Assembly: GCA_964360255.1 (NCBI GenBank)
Contig: CAYHVK010000013.1
Coordinates: 49,219-113,218 of the forward strand
Source: CAYHVK01 sp964360255
Lineage (GTDB): Bacteria > Bdellovibrionota > Bdellovibrionia > Bdellovibrionales > UBA1609
DNA length: 64,000 nucleotides
Reading direction: 5' to 3'
This document shows, piece after piece, positions 17,605 through 26,268 of this stretch. The notes under the pieces are model-generated. The model saw only the letters and a list, made by a program, of their open reading frames with translations. It searched no databases and was not told the origin of the DNA. Both the position numbers and the translations under genes were made by a program. Position 1 is the stretch's first letter. Every line of letters starts with the position of its first letter.

Positions 17605-19098
17605 TTACACCTGACTTATAAATGGTAAGGTGTTTTTGCGTTTAGCTTTTAAAGAATCATATTCGCCATTCAAATATTGCATTTCGCTATTAGTATCAAA
17701 TGTACCGAAGCCGCCACCATCTCCGTACTGTTCATATTCATTTGCAGCGAGGCCAAAGCCTTTGAAGAAAGTATTCATCAGCTGATTATAAGTTTCAGAG
17801 CCGAAGGCGGGGAAAATATCGCTACGGCTAGCATAGTACTTACTAGGGCGTTGGCGGTAATCCATATAGTAACCGGTTTTAATGGCTCCCGACAAACCAC
17901 CAAAAGTAATGGCGGGCATACTCACGGCACAATGAGCATTGCCTGCGCTTTGCTCCATTCCCCAGAATAGAAGAGAGTTATCAAGCATGGTTTTACCATT
18001 CGACTCAACAACGCTATTCATTCGGGTTGCGAACTCTTTAACAATATTATTCTGATACTTTTTCATGATATCGACGAAGTGAAGGTTGTTGGTGCGATTA
18101 TTATAATCTTCATGAGATGTATCATGACGGTGATTGTCGTTACCTAAAGAAATAATGCCGACTCTTGTGAGATCACACGAGAATGCCGCCATCATAATAT
18201 CTACAAATTGTTTAGTGAGAGTTTCTTTTTCAGACTCAGAAAGCTCACTGTAATAGCCGACGCTTTGCTTAGCGATATTAGGAGTTGAGCAAGTCACCGG
18301 AGCAGGTGTTGGCGTGCCGATAATTTTCTTATTTAATTCCTGAAGTTGATCGACGAAATTAGAAGCAATATTTCGATCGGCAGCTGAGAGGCGCGGGTTT
18401 GTTAAAAGACTCTTGTAATCGTTTAAAACTAAATCGCCGATTAAAGCCTTCTTAGAATTCAATGTCTGTACACCTGTCGGAGTTGATGGGGTCGAGCCTC
18501 CGAAAACCTGCTGAAACATATCATAAGGCCAAAGTGTGTACGGAATCTGAATAGTATTTCCTGCAGCATCTTTATCAATTGAGTAAAGAGTTGCGCCAGG
18601 CTCCATGGCACGAAGAGCTTTAAACTTAGGAGCGGTTGGATAAAAAGTTTTAGAAAGACCAAGCACCACATCTAAAGAGCGGCAATTGCCTGGAGGATCA
18701 ATCGGGCTACTATCACCACCAATCACGCGGCGAGCTGAGGCAAGAGCTGCAACCGGTGTATGGCCAAATGCACCTGCGATATCAAGTCCGCGAAGAATAT
18801 TCATTTTAGCGCGGAGTGGATCGAACGTCGTACCTAAACACTCAGACATCGGGCCAGAGATATTAGCGAGTTGTTTATAAAAAATATTTTCTGCGAACTT
18901 TATATCAGCGGCGACAGTCGGATAATATACCGGCTCGTGATAGCCATTAGGGGCAATAATTGAAACGAATCTTTTAACGGGAGCCATTGATTGTGCAATT
19001 GCAAGTGGAGTCGAAAGGGATTCTAGAAAAGGTAAGGCGAGAGTAAACCCACCGATGCCATTTAAAAACTGTCTGCGATTGAGCGGTCTACGTACCAT
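17605..19098 (-). CDS. DUF1552 protein with twin-arginine-like signal
   Basis: The 497-residue product starts VRRPLNRRQFLNGIGGFTLALPFLE, a Tat-type signal (RRQFL), implying export in a folded state. The rest matches DUF1552: FVSIIAPNGYHEPVYYP, LRGLDIAGAFGHTPVAA, the DLTRVGIISLGNDNHRHDTSHED segment and SLLFWGMEQSAGNAH. DUF1552 is related to DUF1501/alkaline-phosphatase-like folds, but no enzymatic activity is established. It is the first gene of the run DUF1552, DUF1592, carbonic anhydrase, pirin, phosphatase-superfamily enzyme. The likely promoter is about 175 bp upstream. Confidence 0.9.
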   Translation of the reverse strand: MVRRPLNRRQFLNGIGGFTLALPFLESLSTPLAIAQSMAPVKRFVSIIAPNGYHEPVYYPTVAADIKFAENIFYKQLANISGPMSECLGTTFDPLRAKMNILRGLDIAGAFGHTPVAALASARRVIGGDSSPIDPPGNCRSLDVVLGLSKTFYPTAPKFKALRAMEPGATLYSIDKDAAGNTIQIPYTLWPYDMFQQVFGGSTPSTPTGVQTLNSKKALIGDLVLNDYKSLLTNPRLSAADRNIASNFVDQLQELNKKIIGTPTPAPVTCSTPNIAKQSVGYYSELSESEKETLTKQFVDIMMAAFSCDLTRVGIISLGNDNHRHDTSHEDYNNRTNNLHFVDIMKKYQNNIVKEFATRMNSVVESNGKTMLDNSLLFWGMEQSAGNAHCAVSMPAITFGGLSGAIKTGYYMDYRQRPSKYYASRSDIFPAFGSETYNQLMNTFFKGFGLAANEYEQYGDGGGFGTFDTNSEMQYLNGEYDSLKAKRKNTLPFISQV

Positions 19099-19272
19099 TG
19101 GGCCCCCGAAAATACTTCGGCATAAAGTGGGATGAACTCAGTATTAAAATGCAAGGGGCGAGCCAGAAGAGGAAAATAAAATACAATCAATTCAATGTCT
19201 TAGATCGTACCAAGGTGATACGAGCTGGCTGAATTGCTGGGAAGCAAAGCGTTTTCAGAGAAGTGAACTAAA

Positions 19273-19296
19273 ATTATAAAGTCATGTTGATGACTT
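19273..19296 (-). promoter_or_regulatory. -10 box with adjoining palindrome, promoter of the DUF1552 run
   Basis: On the minus strand a perfect TATAAT (19273-19278) is directly preceded by a 7-bp-arm palindrome AAGTCAT-N4-ATGACTT (19279-19296), placed to cover the -35 to -10 spacer. This suggests a repressor or activator site. The start codon of the DUF1552 gene is about 175 bp downstream. The rest of the 19099-19404 gap shows only a small CCGAA/TTCGG hairpin at 19106-19120. Confidence 0.45.
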
Positions 19297-19404
19297 AGCA
19301 CTGACTTGCACAGGCCATAGTCAGCATCAATTTCTAAACAACTTATTTTAAAATATTCTCAGTTTGAGACGTAAAGGCAGTGGCGAAAATAATTTTCATT
19401 GGAT

Positions 19405-20478
19405 TCATTTCGATCTTAAATATTGATCAGGCCATTTTACATCGACGCCTAATTCTTTTGCAGCATGAAGCGGGAAATAAGGATCACGCAAGAATTCACG
19501 AGCGAGTAAAACTACATCGGCTTGCTCTTCTTTTAAAATTGCCTCGGCTTGTTTGGCATTCGTAATTTCACCAACAGCGCCCGTAGCGATACCCGCCTCT
19601 TTGCGAACACCAGCTGCGAAACGAACTTGATAGCCTGGGCCAGTTGGAATATCAGCGCGTGCGAGAGTTCCACCAGTTGAGCAGTCGACTAAATCGATTC
19701 CGATTTTCTTTAACTCTTTTGCGAACACAATACTTTGCTCAAGATCCCACCCGCCCTCAGGTGCCCAGTCTGTTGCAGAGATACGAACAAACACCGGCCA
19801 CTTAGCTGGCCATGCGGCGCGAATCTCGCGAGCAATTTTTAAAGGTAAGCGCATACGATTTTCTAACGAGCCACCATATTCATCTGTGCGCGTATTACTT
19901 AATGGCGACAGAAATTCGTGGAGCAAATAGCCGTGAGCCATGTGAATTTCAACAACTTGAAATCCAGCGGTGAGGGCTTTTTTAGTTGAAGCCACAAAAT
20001 CATTGACCACACTATCAATCTCAGACTTTTCTAAAGCATGAGGCATCGGATATTTATCAGAGAAGGGAATCGCGCTCGGAGCATCCGGAATCCATCCGCC
20101 GTCCTTCACTTCAACTTTGCCTGAGCCTTTCCAAGGTACAAATGTCGAAGCTTTACGGCCAGCATGAGCTAGCTGAATTGCGGGCACAGATCCCTGATCA
20201 AGAATAAAACGAGTAATGGGCTTAAAGGCCTCTGTTTGTTCGTCATTCCAGAGACCTAAATCTCCAGGAGAAATTCTCCCTTTCGCATTTACGCCGGTGG
20301 CTTCAACTATGACTAAACCTGCGCCGCCGACGGCACGGCTCCCAAGATGGACGAGGTGCCAGTTGTTAGGTACGCCATTCTCAGCCGAGTACTGGCACAT
20401 GGGTGAAACAAATATGCGGTTTTTCACTGTTAATTCGCGAAACTGTATAGGGGAGAAGAGTTTTGTGGTCATGGGCAT
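19405..20478 (-). CDS. Old Yellow Enzyme family NADH:flavin oxidoreductase (YqjM/NamA type)
   Basis: The product is 357 residues from the ATG at 20478. It is an FMN-dependent (beta/alpha)8 ene-reductase: KLFSPIQFRELTVKNRIFVSPMCQYSAENGVPNNWHLVHLGSRAVGG is the YqjM-type N terminus with the redox-tuning Cys (SPMCQYS). IQLAHAGRKAS and VEIHMAHGYLLHEFLSPLSNTRTDEYGGSLENR carry the substrate His and FMN contacts. These enzymes reduce activated alkenes and nitro compounds using NAD(P)H. A more upstream ATG is possible but would run into the divergent zinc-ribbon gene. Confidence 0.92.
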   Translation of the reverse strand: MPMTTKLFSPIQFRELTVKNRIFVSPMCQYSAENGVPNNWHLVHLGSRAVGGAGLVIVEATGVNAKGRISPGDLGLWNDEQTEAFKPITRFILDQGSVPAIQLAHAGRKASTFVPWKGSGKVEVKDGGWIPDAPSAIPFSDKYPMPHALEKSEIDSVVNDFVASTKKALTAGFQVVEIHMAHGYLLHEFLSPLSNTRTDEYGGSLENRMRLPLKIAREIRAAWPAKWPVFVRISATDWAPEGGWDLEQSIVFAKELKKIGIDLVDCSTGGTLARADIPTGPGYQVRFAAGVRKEAGIATGAVGEITNAKQAEAILKEEQADVVLLAREFLRDPYFPLHAAKELGVDVKWPDQYLRSK

Positions 20479-20500
20479 AGATATAATATAAAAAACACCC
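20479..20500. promoter_or_regulatory. Very short divergent promoter region
   Basis: Only 22 bp separate the divergent start codons. The stretch holds a TATAAT-like -10 (about 20482-20487). No ribosome site is visible for the plus-strand gene, so its transcript may be nearly leaderless. Confidence 0.35.
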
Positions 20501-21013
20501 ATGTCCAACTCACAAAACTGCTGTGTCTGCCAAAAGCCCATAGCTAATTTACAGTGCACTCAATGCTCAGAGCCCCTTTGTAAAAAGTGTGCTCAGTTTT
20601 CAAGCCTTGAGAATTTTTCGCTCAGCGATGCGAAGCCTGAGACTTTACCGGTTGGTACATTCTGCAGCTCTTGTTACGACAGCCAAGTGTCTGAGCAATT
20701 AGACGCTTACACAGAGCAAGCTGAGAAGGCTCGCGATGTTTTTATTTATTATAAGGCGCAATCAAAAGAGAATCGTTTTATTCACCGAAAAGAAAAGCCA
20801 ATTAAAGTGAAAGACGGACAAGATCGCGATGAGACTCTTATGAGGCTCGCGTTTATTGCTGCTCGTATGAACTTTAATTGCATTGTGGATGTTGAACTTA
20901 CGTCGACAAAACAAATTAACGGCGGTTATCAAAAAGCCATCTGGCAGGCTGTCGGTATTCCGGTGAATGTAGATCCGAAACGAATTCAAGCTCAGCTTAA
21001 AGTGACTGAATAA
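20501..21013 (+). CDS. Zinc-ribbon protein with YbjQ-like C-terminal domain
   Basis: The 170-residue product has a B-box-like zinc-binding N terminus, with paired cysteines in CCVCQKP, CTQCSEPLCKKCAQF and FCSSCYD (residues 7-65), followed by a helix. The C-terminal domain LMRLAFIAARMNFNCIVDVELTSTKQINGGYQKAIWQAVGIPVNVD resembles the small YbjQ/DUF74 fold. No catalytic motif is visible. The function is unknown; a scaffold or metal-binding role is possible. It is divergent from the ene-reductase gene. Confidence 0.7.
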   Translation: MSNSQNCCVCQKPIANLQCTQCSEPLCKKCAQFSSLENFSLSDAKPETLPVGTFCSSCYDSQVSEQLDAYTEQAEKARDVFIYYKAQSKENRFIHRKEKPIKVKDGQDRDETLMRLAFIAARMNFNCIVDVELTSTKQINGGYQKAIWQAVGIPVNVDPKRIQAQLKVTE

Positions 21014-21014
21014 A

Positions 21015-21272
21015 CTAGAATCCTAAAATATCAACGTAAGTAAGACCCGTTGCAACTGATGATGACGGACGCGTGTTCTGACCTTTGATATGAATTTTTT
21101 TATCATCAAAGAGCTTTTTATAAGCGGCACGGCTGATGTGTTTAAGCTCCATATTCTCGTCTTGATCGCGAAGAGCTTGCAGCAAAACAGTATCAAGGCG
21201 TGGGGCCCGAGAGCTGAGATCTAAAATAATACGAAATGATTTCTTCGGGCGTGGCGGAATATGGTCTTTCAT
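21015..21272 (-). CDS. Small S4-domain-like RNA-binding protein
   Basis: From the ATG at 21272 the product has 85 residues. The segment APRLDTVLLQALRD...LKHISRAAYKKLFDDKKIHIKGQNTRPSSSVATG has the spacing of an S4 RNA-binding domain (RLD start, SRxxxxKLxxxxxIxVNGxxxxPS), as found in RluA pseudouridine synthases, YaaA/YbcJ and Hsp15-like proteins. A free-standing S4 domain usually binds rRNA or tRNA. The first 17 residues are basic. Its start lies close to the divergent methyltransferase gene. Confidence 0.6.
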   Translation of the reverse strand: MKDHIPPRPKKSFRIILDLSSRAPRLDTVLLQALRDQDENMELKHISRAAYKKLFDDKKIHIKGQNTRPSSSVATGLTYVDILGF

Positions 21273-21344
21273 GGCGGGGAATGTAGCTTGATTATAAATC
21301 AGGTGCAAACCCTTGTTTTTGAATCCGCCCCCGCATAGATTGCA

Positions 21345-21986
21345 ATGATGGATTCTACTCGTACAATTCACAATACAGACGCTCTAGCTTGGCTCGAGAG
21401 TCAGTCCATTCTTGAAGGCTGCTCAACCATTGCCTCGATGCCTGATATTAGTGAATTTTCTACCTTCTCTCTCGATGAGTGGAAGACGTGGTTTATCAAT
21501 GCCGCCAAGCTGATTTTATCTAAAACTCCTGACGACGGTATCTGCATATTCTATCAATCCGATATTAAATATGAAGGAGCCTGGGTTGATAAAGGTTACC
21601 TCTGTCAAAAAGCAGCGGAGCAAACAGGCCACGAGCTCATCGCCCATAAAATCATCTCGCGCGCGACGCCAGGCACTCCAGGTTTCGGTCGTCCCCTTTA
21701 CTCCCACATGGTTTGTTTCTCTAAAGGCATTCGTCCGGATGTGGCTCTGGCCACTCCCGATGTTTTGCCTTCAGCAGGTGAGAGCACTTGGGCTCGCGGC
21801 ACAGGTATCGAAGCTGCGCGCCTCGCATGCGGCTTTATCAAGCGTCATACGAAATCGCACACCATTGTGAATCCGTTTTGTGGTCACGGAATGATTTTGG
21901 CTGCAGCCAATGAAGCTGGCTTTAATAGTGTAGGTATTGAGCGAAGTAAAAAGCGCGCCGAGAAAGCCGGCGAGCTGACGATTTAA
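21345..21986 (+). CDS. SAM-dependent DNA-methylase-like protein
   Basis: The 213-residue product ends with a class I methyltransferase motif I in circular permutation (IVNPFCGHGMILAAANEAGFNSVGIERSKKRAEKA), the arrangement of beta-class DNA methylases. The N-terminal half contains the ICIFYQSD strand where a DPPY catalytic motif would be expected, but DPPY/NPPY is missing. It may modify RNA or a small molecule, or be inactive. Its 3' end overlaps the convergent DUF1456 gene by 4 bp. Confidence 0.6.
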   Translation: MMDSTRTIHNTDALAWLESQSILEGCSTIASMPDISEFSTFSLDEWKTWFINAAKLILSKTPDDGICIFYQSDIKYEGAWVDKGYLCQKAAEQTGHELIAHKIISRATPGTPGFGRPLYSHMVCFSKGIRPDVALATPDVLPSAGESTWARGTGIEAARLACGFIKRHTKSHTIVNPFCGHGMILAAANEAGFNSVGIERSKKRAEKAGELTI

Positions 21987-22474
21987 GCTTTTGCAGCTGG
22001 AGTTTTTTCAGTTTTCTCGTGCACACGAGAAGTTAAGCCTTTTAAGAAATTACGTAAAACTTGATCTTGAGCCACGCGGTAATTGCGATGATCGCGAGCA
22101 CGAACTAATGCTGAAAGCTCAGCCTTAGTAAATTCAAAACCGTTAGCGCCGATAATCTGCAGCATATCTTCTTCTTTAAGCTCGAAGGCCACTCTGAGTT
22201 TTTTCAAAACTTGATTATTCGACATTGGTAATTCAAGTGGAGGAGGCGGGCGATTCGGATCTTTTCCGCGTTTAGAAATAATTAAACCATTTAAAAATCC
22301 AGCGAGCACTTCATCGGGACAAGCTTCGTGATCTTTGTCTTCTTCTTCTTTCATAAAGACTTGCATCTCTTCTTCAGACACGAAAGTGTCGCCAAGTTTG
22401 CAGATCTCTACCATTTTTGCGTTGTTCGCATTCAGCATGAAGCGAAGACTTCTTAGAACAGAATTATTTGTCAT
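21983..22474 (-). CDS. DUF1456 (YehS-like) protein
   Basis: The 163-residue product contains two tandem copies of the DUF1456 repeat. The first is NSVLRSLRFMLNANNAKMVEICKLGDTFVSEEEMQVFMKEEED with CPDEVLAGFLNGLI. The second is NQVLKKLRVAFELKEEDMLQIIGANGFEFTKAELSALVRARDH with DQVLRNFLKGL. The length matches E. coli YehS. The function is unknown. It is a single gene, convergent with the methylase-like gene. Confidence 0.9.
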   Translation of the reverse strand: MTNNSVLRSLRFMLNANNAKMVEICKLGDTFVSEEEMQVFMKEEEDKDHEACPDEVLAGFLNGLIISKRGKDPNRPPPPLELPMSNNQVLKKLRVAFELKEEDMLQIIGANGFEFTKAELSALVRARDHRNYRVAQDQVLRNFLKGLTSRVHEKTEKTPAAKA

Positions 22475-22505
22475 GGGTAGGGTATAGCTTGGCGGCTCCG
22501 AATAG

Positions 22506-23183
22506 TCATGTGCTAAGATGAACGCGAATGTTCAGTCGGCGCCATAGAAATGCAAATAGCAGGATCCAAACAATGACCAGAAGACTCAAGTTCCACTCGA
22601 TAATATTCTCGAGACGGTCTTTGAGTTGTGGATCAGTTGTTATGGCGCTGATCAGGGTGCTGATAAGGGCGAGCGGTAATAGGGCGACACAAATGCCAAA
22701 CATAAGGCGTGGGATTCTTTCTTTGGGCGAAATCACGAGCTCCATCCGATGATGAACGACCATTTGGGCGAGGTAGGTGGCGCCGAAATAAACTGTCACT
22801 CCTGAGCGTCGTAAGAATTGATAGATTTCACCTTCGGTGCCCAAGAACGTGGTGTAAAGACCCAGAAAAAGCGCAGCTGTAATGCCGATATACGGAAGCG
22901 TTGTGCCCGCTTTTCCTGCAGGATCTTTTTGTTTAAGCCACTGAGAGTAGACCAGCCAGAGCAGCGCTTGCAGCAGAACAGTTGGAAGCATCAAAAAACG
23001 AAATAGATGATTACCCAAACCATATCGTGCCGCTCGGCTAATTGAAGTGCAGCCTTCAACATAAGGAATACAATCGGGGATATGGCCTTCAGCAATAGAA
23101 ATGACCCACGCCAGATGACTGGCGATTAAAGGAGTCAGAGCGCAGATTAAAACAAGCGGCCAGGCCGCAAAACTGTTCTTCAT
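22506..23183 (-). CDS. Frag1/DRAM-like membrane protein
   Basis: A 225-residue protein with about six membrane helices. The first loop segment DCIPYVEGCTSISRAARYG, and the helix order, resemble the Frag1/DRAM/Sfk1 family. Bacterial members have no known activity. No signal peptide cleavage site is evident; the first hydrophobic stretch is probably the first membrane helix. It lies alone between the DUF1456 gene and the sulfur cassette. Confidence 0.55.
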   Translation of the reverse strand: MKNSFAAWPLVLICALTPLIASHLAWVISIAEGHIPDCIPYVEGCTSISRAARYGLGNHLFRFLMLPTVLLQALLWLVYSQWLKQKDPAGKAGTTLPYIGITAALFLGLYTTFLGTEGEIYQFLRRSGVTVYFGATYLAQMVVHHRMELVISPKERIPRLMFGICVALLPLALISTLISAITTDPQLKDRLENIIEWNLSLLVIVWILLFAFLWRRLNIRVHLST

Positions 23184-23235
23184 TCGTGGTTTTTAAATCT
23201 CGTTATTAGAAAAGTCAAAACGCATCCCTCTACAG

Positions 23236-23550
23236 TTATCGACAAAAAATTTGATAAAGAGATTTTATCAAATACAAGACCCTTTTATCTACAATTCTAT
23301 AATAGACCTGTTTTCCTTCGCGTCGTGATTCAATGAGGCCCTCTAGGCGCATACCCTTTAGAAATTGTGATACAGAAGACTGGGAGGCGCCACATGCGGC
23401 CTCAATTTCACCCACTGATTTCTCACTCTCTGCCAAACTGCAGAGAATAAGCAATCTTTGTGGGTGGGAGAGCTGTTTAAGTAGCACAGCCACATGTTCA
23501 CTTTTTCGCTTCAAATCCAGTAAAGCTTTAGTTGTGTCTTGACTTTTCAT
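23236..23550 (-). CDS. ArsR-family persulfide-responsive repressor (SqrR/BigR-like)
   Basis: The 104-residue winged-helix protein has the ArsR core: LLKQLSHPQRLLILCSLAESEKSVGEIEAACGASQSSVSQFLKGMRLEGLIESRREGKQVYYRI. Two cysteines, Cys37 in alpha-2 and Cys103 at the C terminus, are 66 residues apart. That is exactly the spacing of the reactive pair in SqrR (Cys41/Cys107) and BigR, which form a tetrasulfide with persulfides and release DNA. It is divergent from the transporters and the Blh-like enzyme, the same partners as in BigR operons, so it probably represses them until reactive sulfur species accumulate. Confidence 0.85.
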   Translation of the reverse strand: MKSQDTTKALLDLKRKSEHVAVLLKQLSHPQRLLILCSLAESEKSVGEIEAACGASQSSVSQFLKGMRLEGLIESRREGKQVYYRIVDKRVLYLIKSLYQIFCR

Positions 23551-23574
23551 ATTATGATATTATAATATATTAAT
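23551..23574. promoter_or_regulatory. AT-rich palindromic operator between repressor and sulfur genes
   Basis: A perfect 12-bp palindrome ATATTATAATAT (23557-23568) sits inside a longer imperfect one extending to 23551-23574. It overlaps the likely -10 region in both directions and lies in the 54-bp gap between the ArsR-type repressor and the first YeeE gene. AT-rich palindromes are the usual BigR-type operators. Confidence 0.6.
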
Positions 23575-23604
23575 GTAATAAGCAAGAAAAAATGGAGATG
23601 TAAA

Positions 23605-24036
23605 ATGATAGAACTTAACTCAACACTCAGTGCTTTATTTGGCGGCGCTCTCATCGGAATAGCAGTAACCCTCATGCTGCTTTTCAATGGCCGAGTCACT
23701 GGGATCAGCGGAATTATTGCTTCATCCCTTACGAAACCTAGTAAAGACGGAGCTTGGCGACTGATGTTTCTCGCGGGAATGATCTTGGGTGGAGCTCTCA
23801 TGTACAACTTTCAACCAGATTATTTTGTTAATCTTTCTGGTCGTAATATAACACTTATTGGAATTGCGGGGCTTCTTGTTGGATATGGCACGGTCATGGG
23901 GAGCGGGTGTACAAGCGGGCATGGTGTCTGCGGTGTGAGCCGATTTTCCATAAGATCAGCTTTAGCCACTCTCACATTTATGGGCTTCGGTTTCTTCGCC
24001 GTACAAGTGGTACGTTATCTTGTCGGGGGTGAATAA
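23605..24036 (+). CDS. YeeE/YedE family sulfur transport protein, N-terminal half type
   Basis: The 143-residue membrane protein has four helices and the YeeE hallmark GYGTVMGSGCTSGHGVCGVSRFS with the conserved Cys that relays thiosulfate in YeeE. The GRVTGISGIIASSL repeat is also typical. With the next gene it forms the split YeeE/YedE pair (PmpA/PmpB-like) seen in sulfide-detoxification operons. GGAG precedes the ATG. The stop codon overlaps the ATG of the next gene by 1 bp (TAATG), so translation is coupled. Confidence 0.88.
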   Translation: MIELNSTLSALFGGALIGIAVTLMLLFNGRVTGISGIIASSLTKPSKDGAWRLMFLAGMILGGALMYNFQPDYFVNLSGRNITLIGIAGLLVGYGTVMGSGCTSGHGVCGVSRFSIRSALATLTFMGFGFFAVQVVRYLVGGE

Positions 24037-24476
24037 TGAAAACAAATTGGGCTTGGCAAAATGTGGTTTCGTTCGCGGTAGGACTTCTCTTTGCCGCCGG
24101 TCTTGCAATCTCGGGTATGACTCAGCCACAAAAGGTGATTGGCTTTTTGAATCCTTGGGAATGGGATCCTTCTCTTCTATTTGTTATGTTAGGGGCTGTA
24201 GGCGTTCACTTGGTGAGCTATCCACTCGTTAAAAGAAAGTCGTCTCCGCTTCTAGATACGAAATGGCATGTTCCCACTCGCAAAGATGTTACGACTCGTC
24301 TGATTTTGGGCTCGGCGATTTTTGGAGTCGGCTGGGGTCTTGGTGGATATTGTCCGGGACCAGGTGTGACGTCACTGGCCTCTGGTGATATTAGAGCGAT
24401 TCTCTTTGTTGGGACTATGATTCTTGGAATGCTTCTCTTTAAAAGAACAGAACGTTATTTAAAATTACGGGATTAA
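24036..24476 (+). CDS. YeeE/YedE family sulfur transport protein, C-terminal half type
   Basis: The 146-residue membrane protein has four helices and the second YeeE-type Cys motif GGYCPGPGVTSLASGD. The LAISGMTQPQKVIGFLN segment corresponds to the repeat motif in the preceding gene. Together the two halves make one pseudo-symmetric channel, probably for thiosulfate or another sulfur compound. The gene starts on the stop codon of its partner and is 3 bp from the TauE gene. Confidence 0.88.
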   Translation: MKTNWAWQNVVSFAVGLLFAAGLAISGMTQPQKVIGFLNPWEWDPSLLFVMLGAVGVHLVSYPLVKRKSSPLLDTKWHVPTRKDVTTRLILGSAIFGVGWGLGGYCPGPGVTSLASGDIRAILFVGTMILGMLLFKRTERYLKLRD

Positions 24477-24479
24477 AAA

Positions 24480-25283
24480 ATGGAAACCCTTGGCTTTATC
24501 GCAAGTTTAGTAATGGGAATTATCTTAGGGCTTATGGGAGGCGGTGGCTCAATTTTGACTGTGCCTATTATGGTTTATCTGTTTGGCTTTTCACCAACTG
24601 TGGCCACCGGTAATTCTCTCTTCGTGGTTGGCTTGACCGCCCTCATTGGTAGCATCATGTACATTCGAAAAGGAGATATCGATTTTAAAACTGGTTTTTT
24701 CTTTGCGGTGCCGAGCGTGATTGGAGTGAATGTTTCACGCGGACTGATTATTCCGAAAATCCCAGAGATTATTTTTAGCGCCAATGGTTTTGCCTTCACC
24801 AAAGAGATTTTGATCATGGTTACATTCGCGTCTTTGATGATTGCCGCTTCCTATTCGATGATTAAAAAGAAGAGTGATCGAAAACCAAGGTCAGTGCATC
24901 CGACAATGCAGGCGGTGCTAATAGGCCTTCAAGGTTTGGTTGTTGGATTAATTGCAGGTTTTGTGGGGGCCGGAGGGGGATTTCTAATCATACCAGCGCT
25001 CGTTCTCTTTGCAGGCCTCCAAATGAGAGTTGCAATCGGAACTTCACTAATGATTATCGCACTGCAATCGCTTCTTGGTTTTGCAGGTGATATTTCACGA
25101 GGAACCCCTGTTGACTGGTTCTTGCTGGGGTTAGTCGCAACCATTGCAATCGTTGGAATTATCGTTGGCTCTGTAATTGCACACAAAATTAATGAGCAGA
25201 AGTTGAAAACTGCTTTTGGCTGGTTCGTACTCATTATGGGGGTCGTCATTTTATTTGAGCAAACTCGCCATCTTTCATTTTGA
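24480..25283 (+). CDS. TauE/SafE family sulfite/organosulfonate exporter
   Basis: The 267-residue inner membrane protein has eight helices in two repeats, each starting with a Gly-rich motif: GLMGGGGSILTVPIMVYLFG (residues 18-37) and GFVGAGGGFLIIPALVLFAG. This is the TauE/SafE pattern. Members export sulfite and related anions. In this operon it would dispose of sulfite made by persulfide oxidation. It begins 3 bp after the YeeE-half gene and ends 16 bp before the dioxygenase-like gene. Confidence 0.9.
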   Translation: METLGFIASLVMGIILGLMGGGGSILTVPIMVYLFGFSPTVATGNSLFVVGLTALIGSIMYIRKGDIDFKTGFFFAVPSVIGVNVSRGLIIPKIPEIIFSANGFAFTKEILIMVTFASLMIAASYSMIKKKSDRKPRSVHPTMQAVLIGLQGLVVGLIAGFVGAGGGFLIIPALVLFAGLQMRVAIGTSLMIIALQSLLGFAGDISRGTPVDWFLLGLVATIAIVGIIVGSVIAHKINEQKLKTAFGWFVLIMGVVILFEQTRHLSF

Positions 25284-25299
25284 AAAGGAGAACAAAATT

Positions 25300-26157
25300 A
25301 TGACACAAATTAAAGAATTCTTCGACAAAAACACTTGGACTCTTACCTATGTGGTTTGGGATGAAAAAACTAGAGATGCTATCGTTATTGACCCGGTGAT
25401 GGATTATGATCCTGCAGCGTCCAAGACAAGTGAAGAGTCGGCAAAGTCAGTTATTGAATTCTTGCGTGCAAAAGAACTCAATCTTCATTTCATTTTAGAA
25501 ACCCACGCCCATGCAGATCACCTGAGTGGCTCACAGATTATTAAAAAAGAATTTCCGAATGCACAGATTGCCATTGGTGAAAAAATAATGAAAGTTCAGG
25601 AAGTTTTTAAAAGTGTTTTTGGTTTACCTGAAGACTTCAAGACCGATGGGTCGCAGTTTGATCGACTGCTGAAGGACGGTGAAGAATTTCAGGCAGGAGC
25701 AATTAAAATTAAAACGCTCTTTACTCCGGGCCATACTCCGGCCTGTGCTTCGTACTATATAGACGGTAACGTCTTTGTTGGAGATGCTTTATTTATGCCT
25801 GACTACGGAACTGGTCGCTGTGACTTCCCAGCAGGAAGCGCGACGGACCTTTATCATTCTGTTCATGACAGGCTTTACCAACTTCCAGATAGTACGAAAG
25901 TCTATACTGGGCATGATTACCTTCCCAATGGACGTTCATTGAAATTTATGGCCACCATTGCCGAAGAAAAAAAAGAAAATATTCAGTTAAAAGTACAGAC
26001 TTCACTTGAAGAGTTTGTTCGTTTCCGCACAGAGCGAGATAGCACTCTGGCCGCACCTAAATTATTACTGCCGTCAGTTCAAATTAATATCGATGCCGGC
26101 CACCTTCCGCAGCCCTCGAAAAACGGAAAAAGGTACCTGCGCATTCCGGTCAGCTGA
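25300..26157 (+). CDS. blh: Persulfide-dioxygenase-like metallo-beta-lactamase-fold protein (ETHE1/Blh type)
   Basis: The 285-residue product starts at an ATG preceded by AAGGAG. It has the ETHE1/Blh architecture: HAHADH (His69, His71, Asp73, His74), the FTPGHTPACASYYIDGNVFVGDALF metal-site segment and GTGRCDFPAGSATDLYHS, ending with YTGHDY. ETHE1 enzymes use a mononuclear iron to oxidise glutathione persulfide to sulfite; Blh is the BigR-controlled version. With the repressor upstream and TauE beside it, the pathway reads persulfide to sulfite to export. Confidence 0.88.
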   Translation: MTQIKEFFDKNTWTLTYVVWDEKTRDAIVIDPVMDYDPAASKTSEESAKSVIEFLRAKELNLHFILETHAHADHLSGSQIIKKEFPNAQIAIGEKIMKVQEVFKSVFGLPEDFKTDGSQFDRLLKDGEEFQAGAIKIKTLFTPGHTPACASYYIDGNVFVGDALFMPDYGTGRCDFPAGSATDLYHSVHDRLYQLPDSTKVYTGHDYLPNGRSLKFMATIAEEKKENIQLKVQTSLEEFVRFRTERDSTLAAPKLLLPSVQINIDAGHLPQPSKNGKRYLRIPVS

Positions 26158-26268
26158 GACAAGTTGTCAGCCCCTCGTGACGAATTGACTCAAAAAAAAG
26201 CTGAAGTCCCGTATATGTTTGGATTCATTGGCGAGCCAATTGCTATGAGTTAATAGCGAGGTAAAAAG

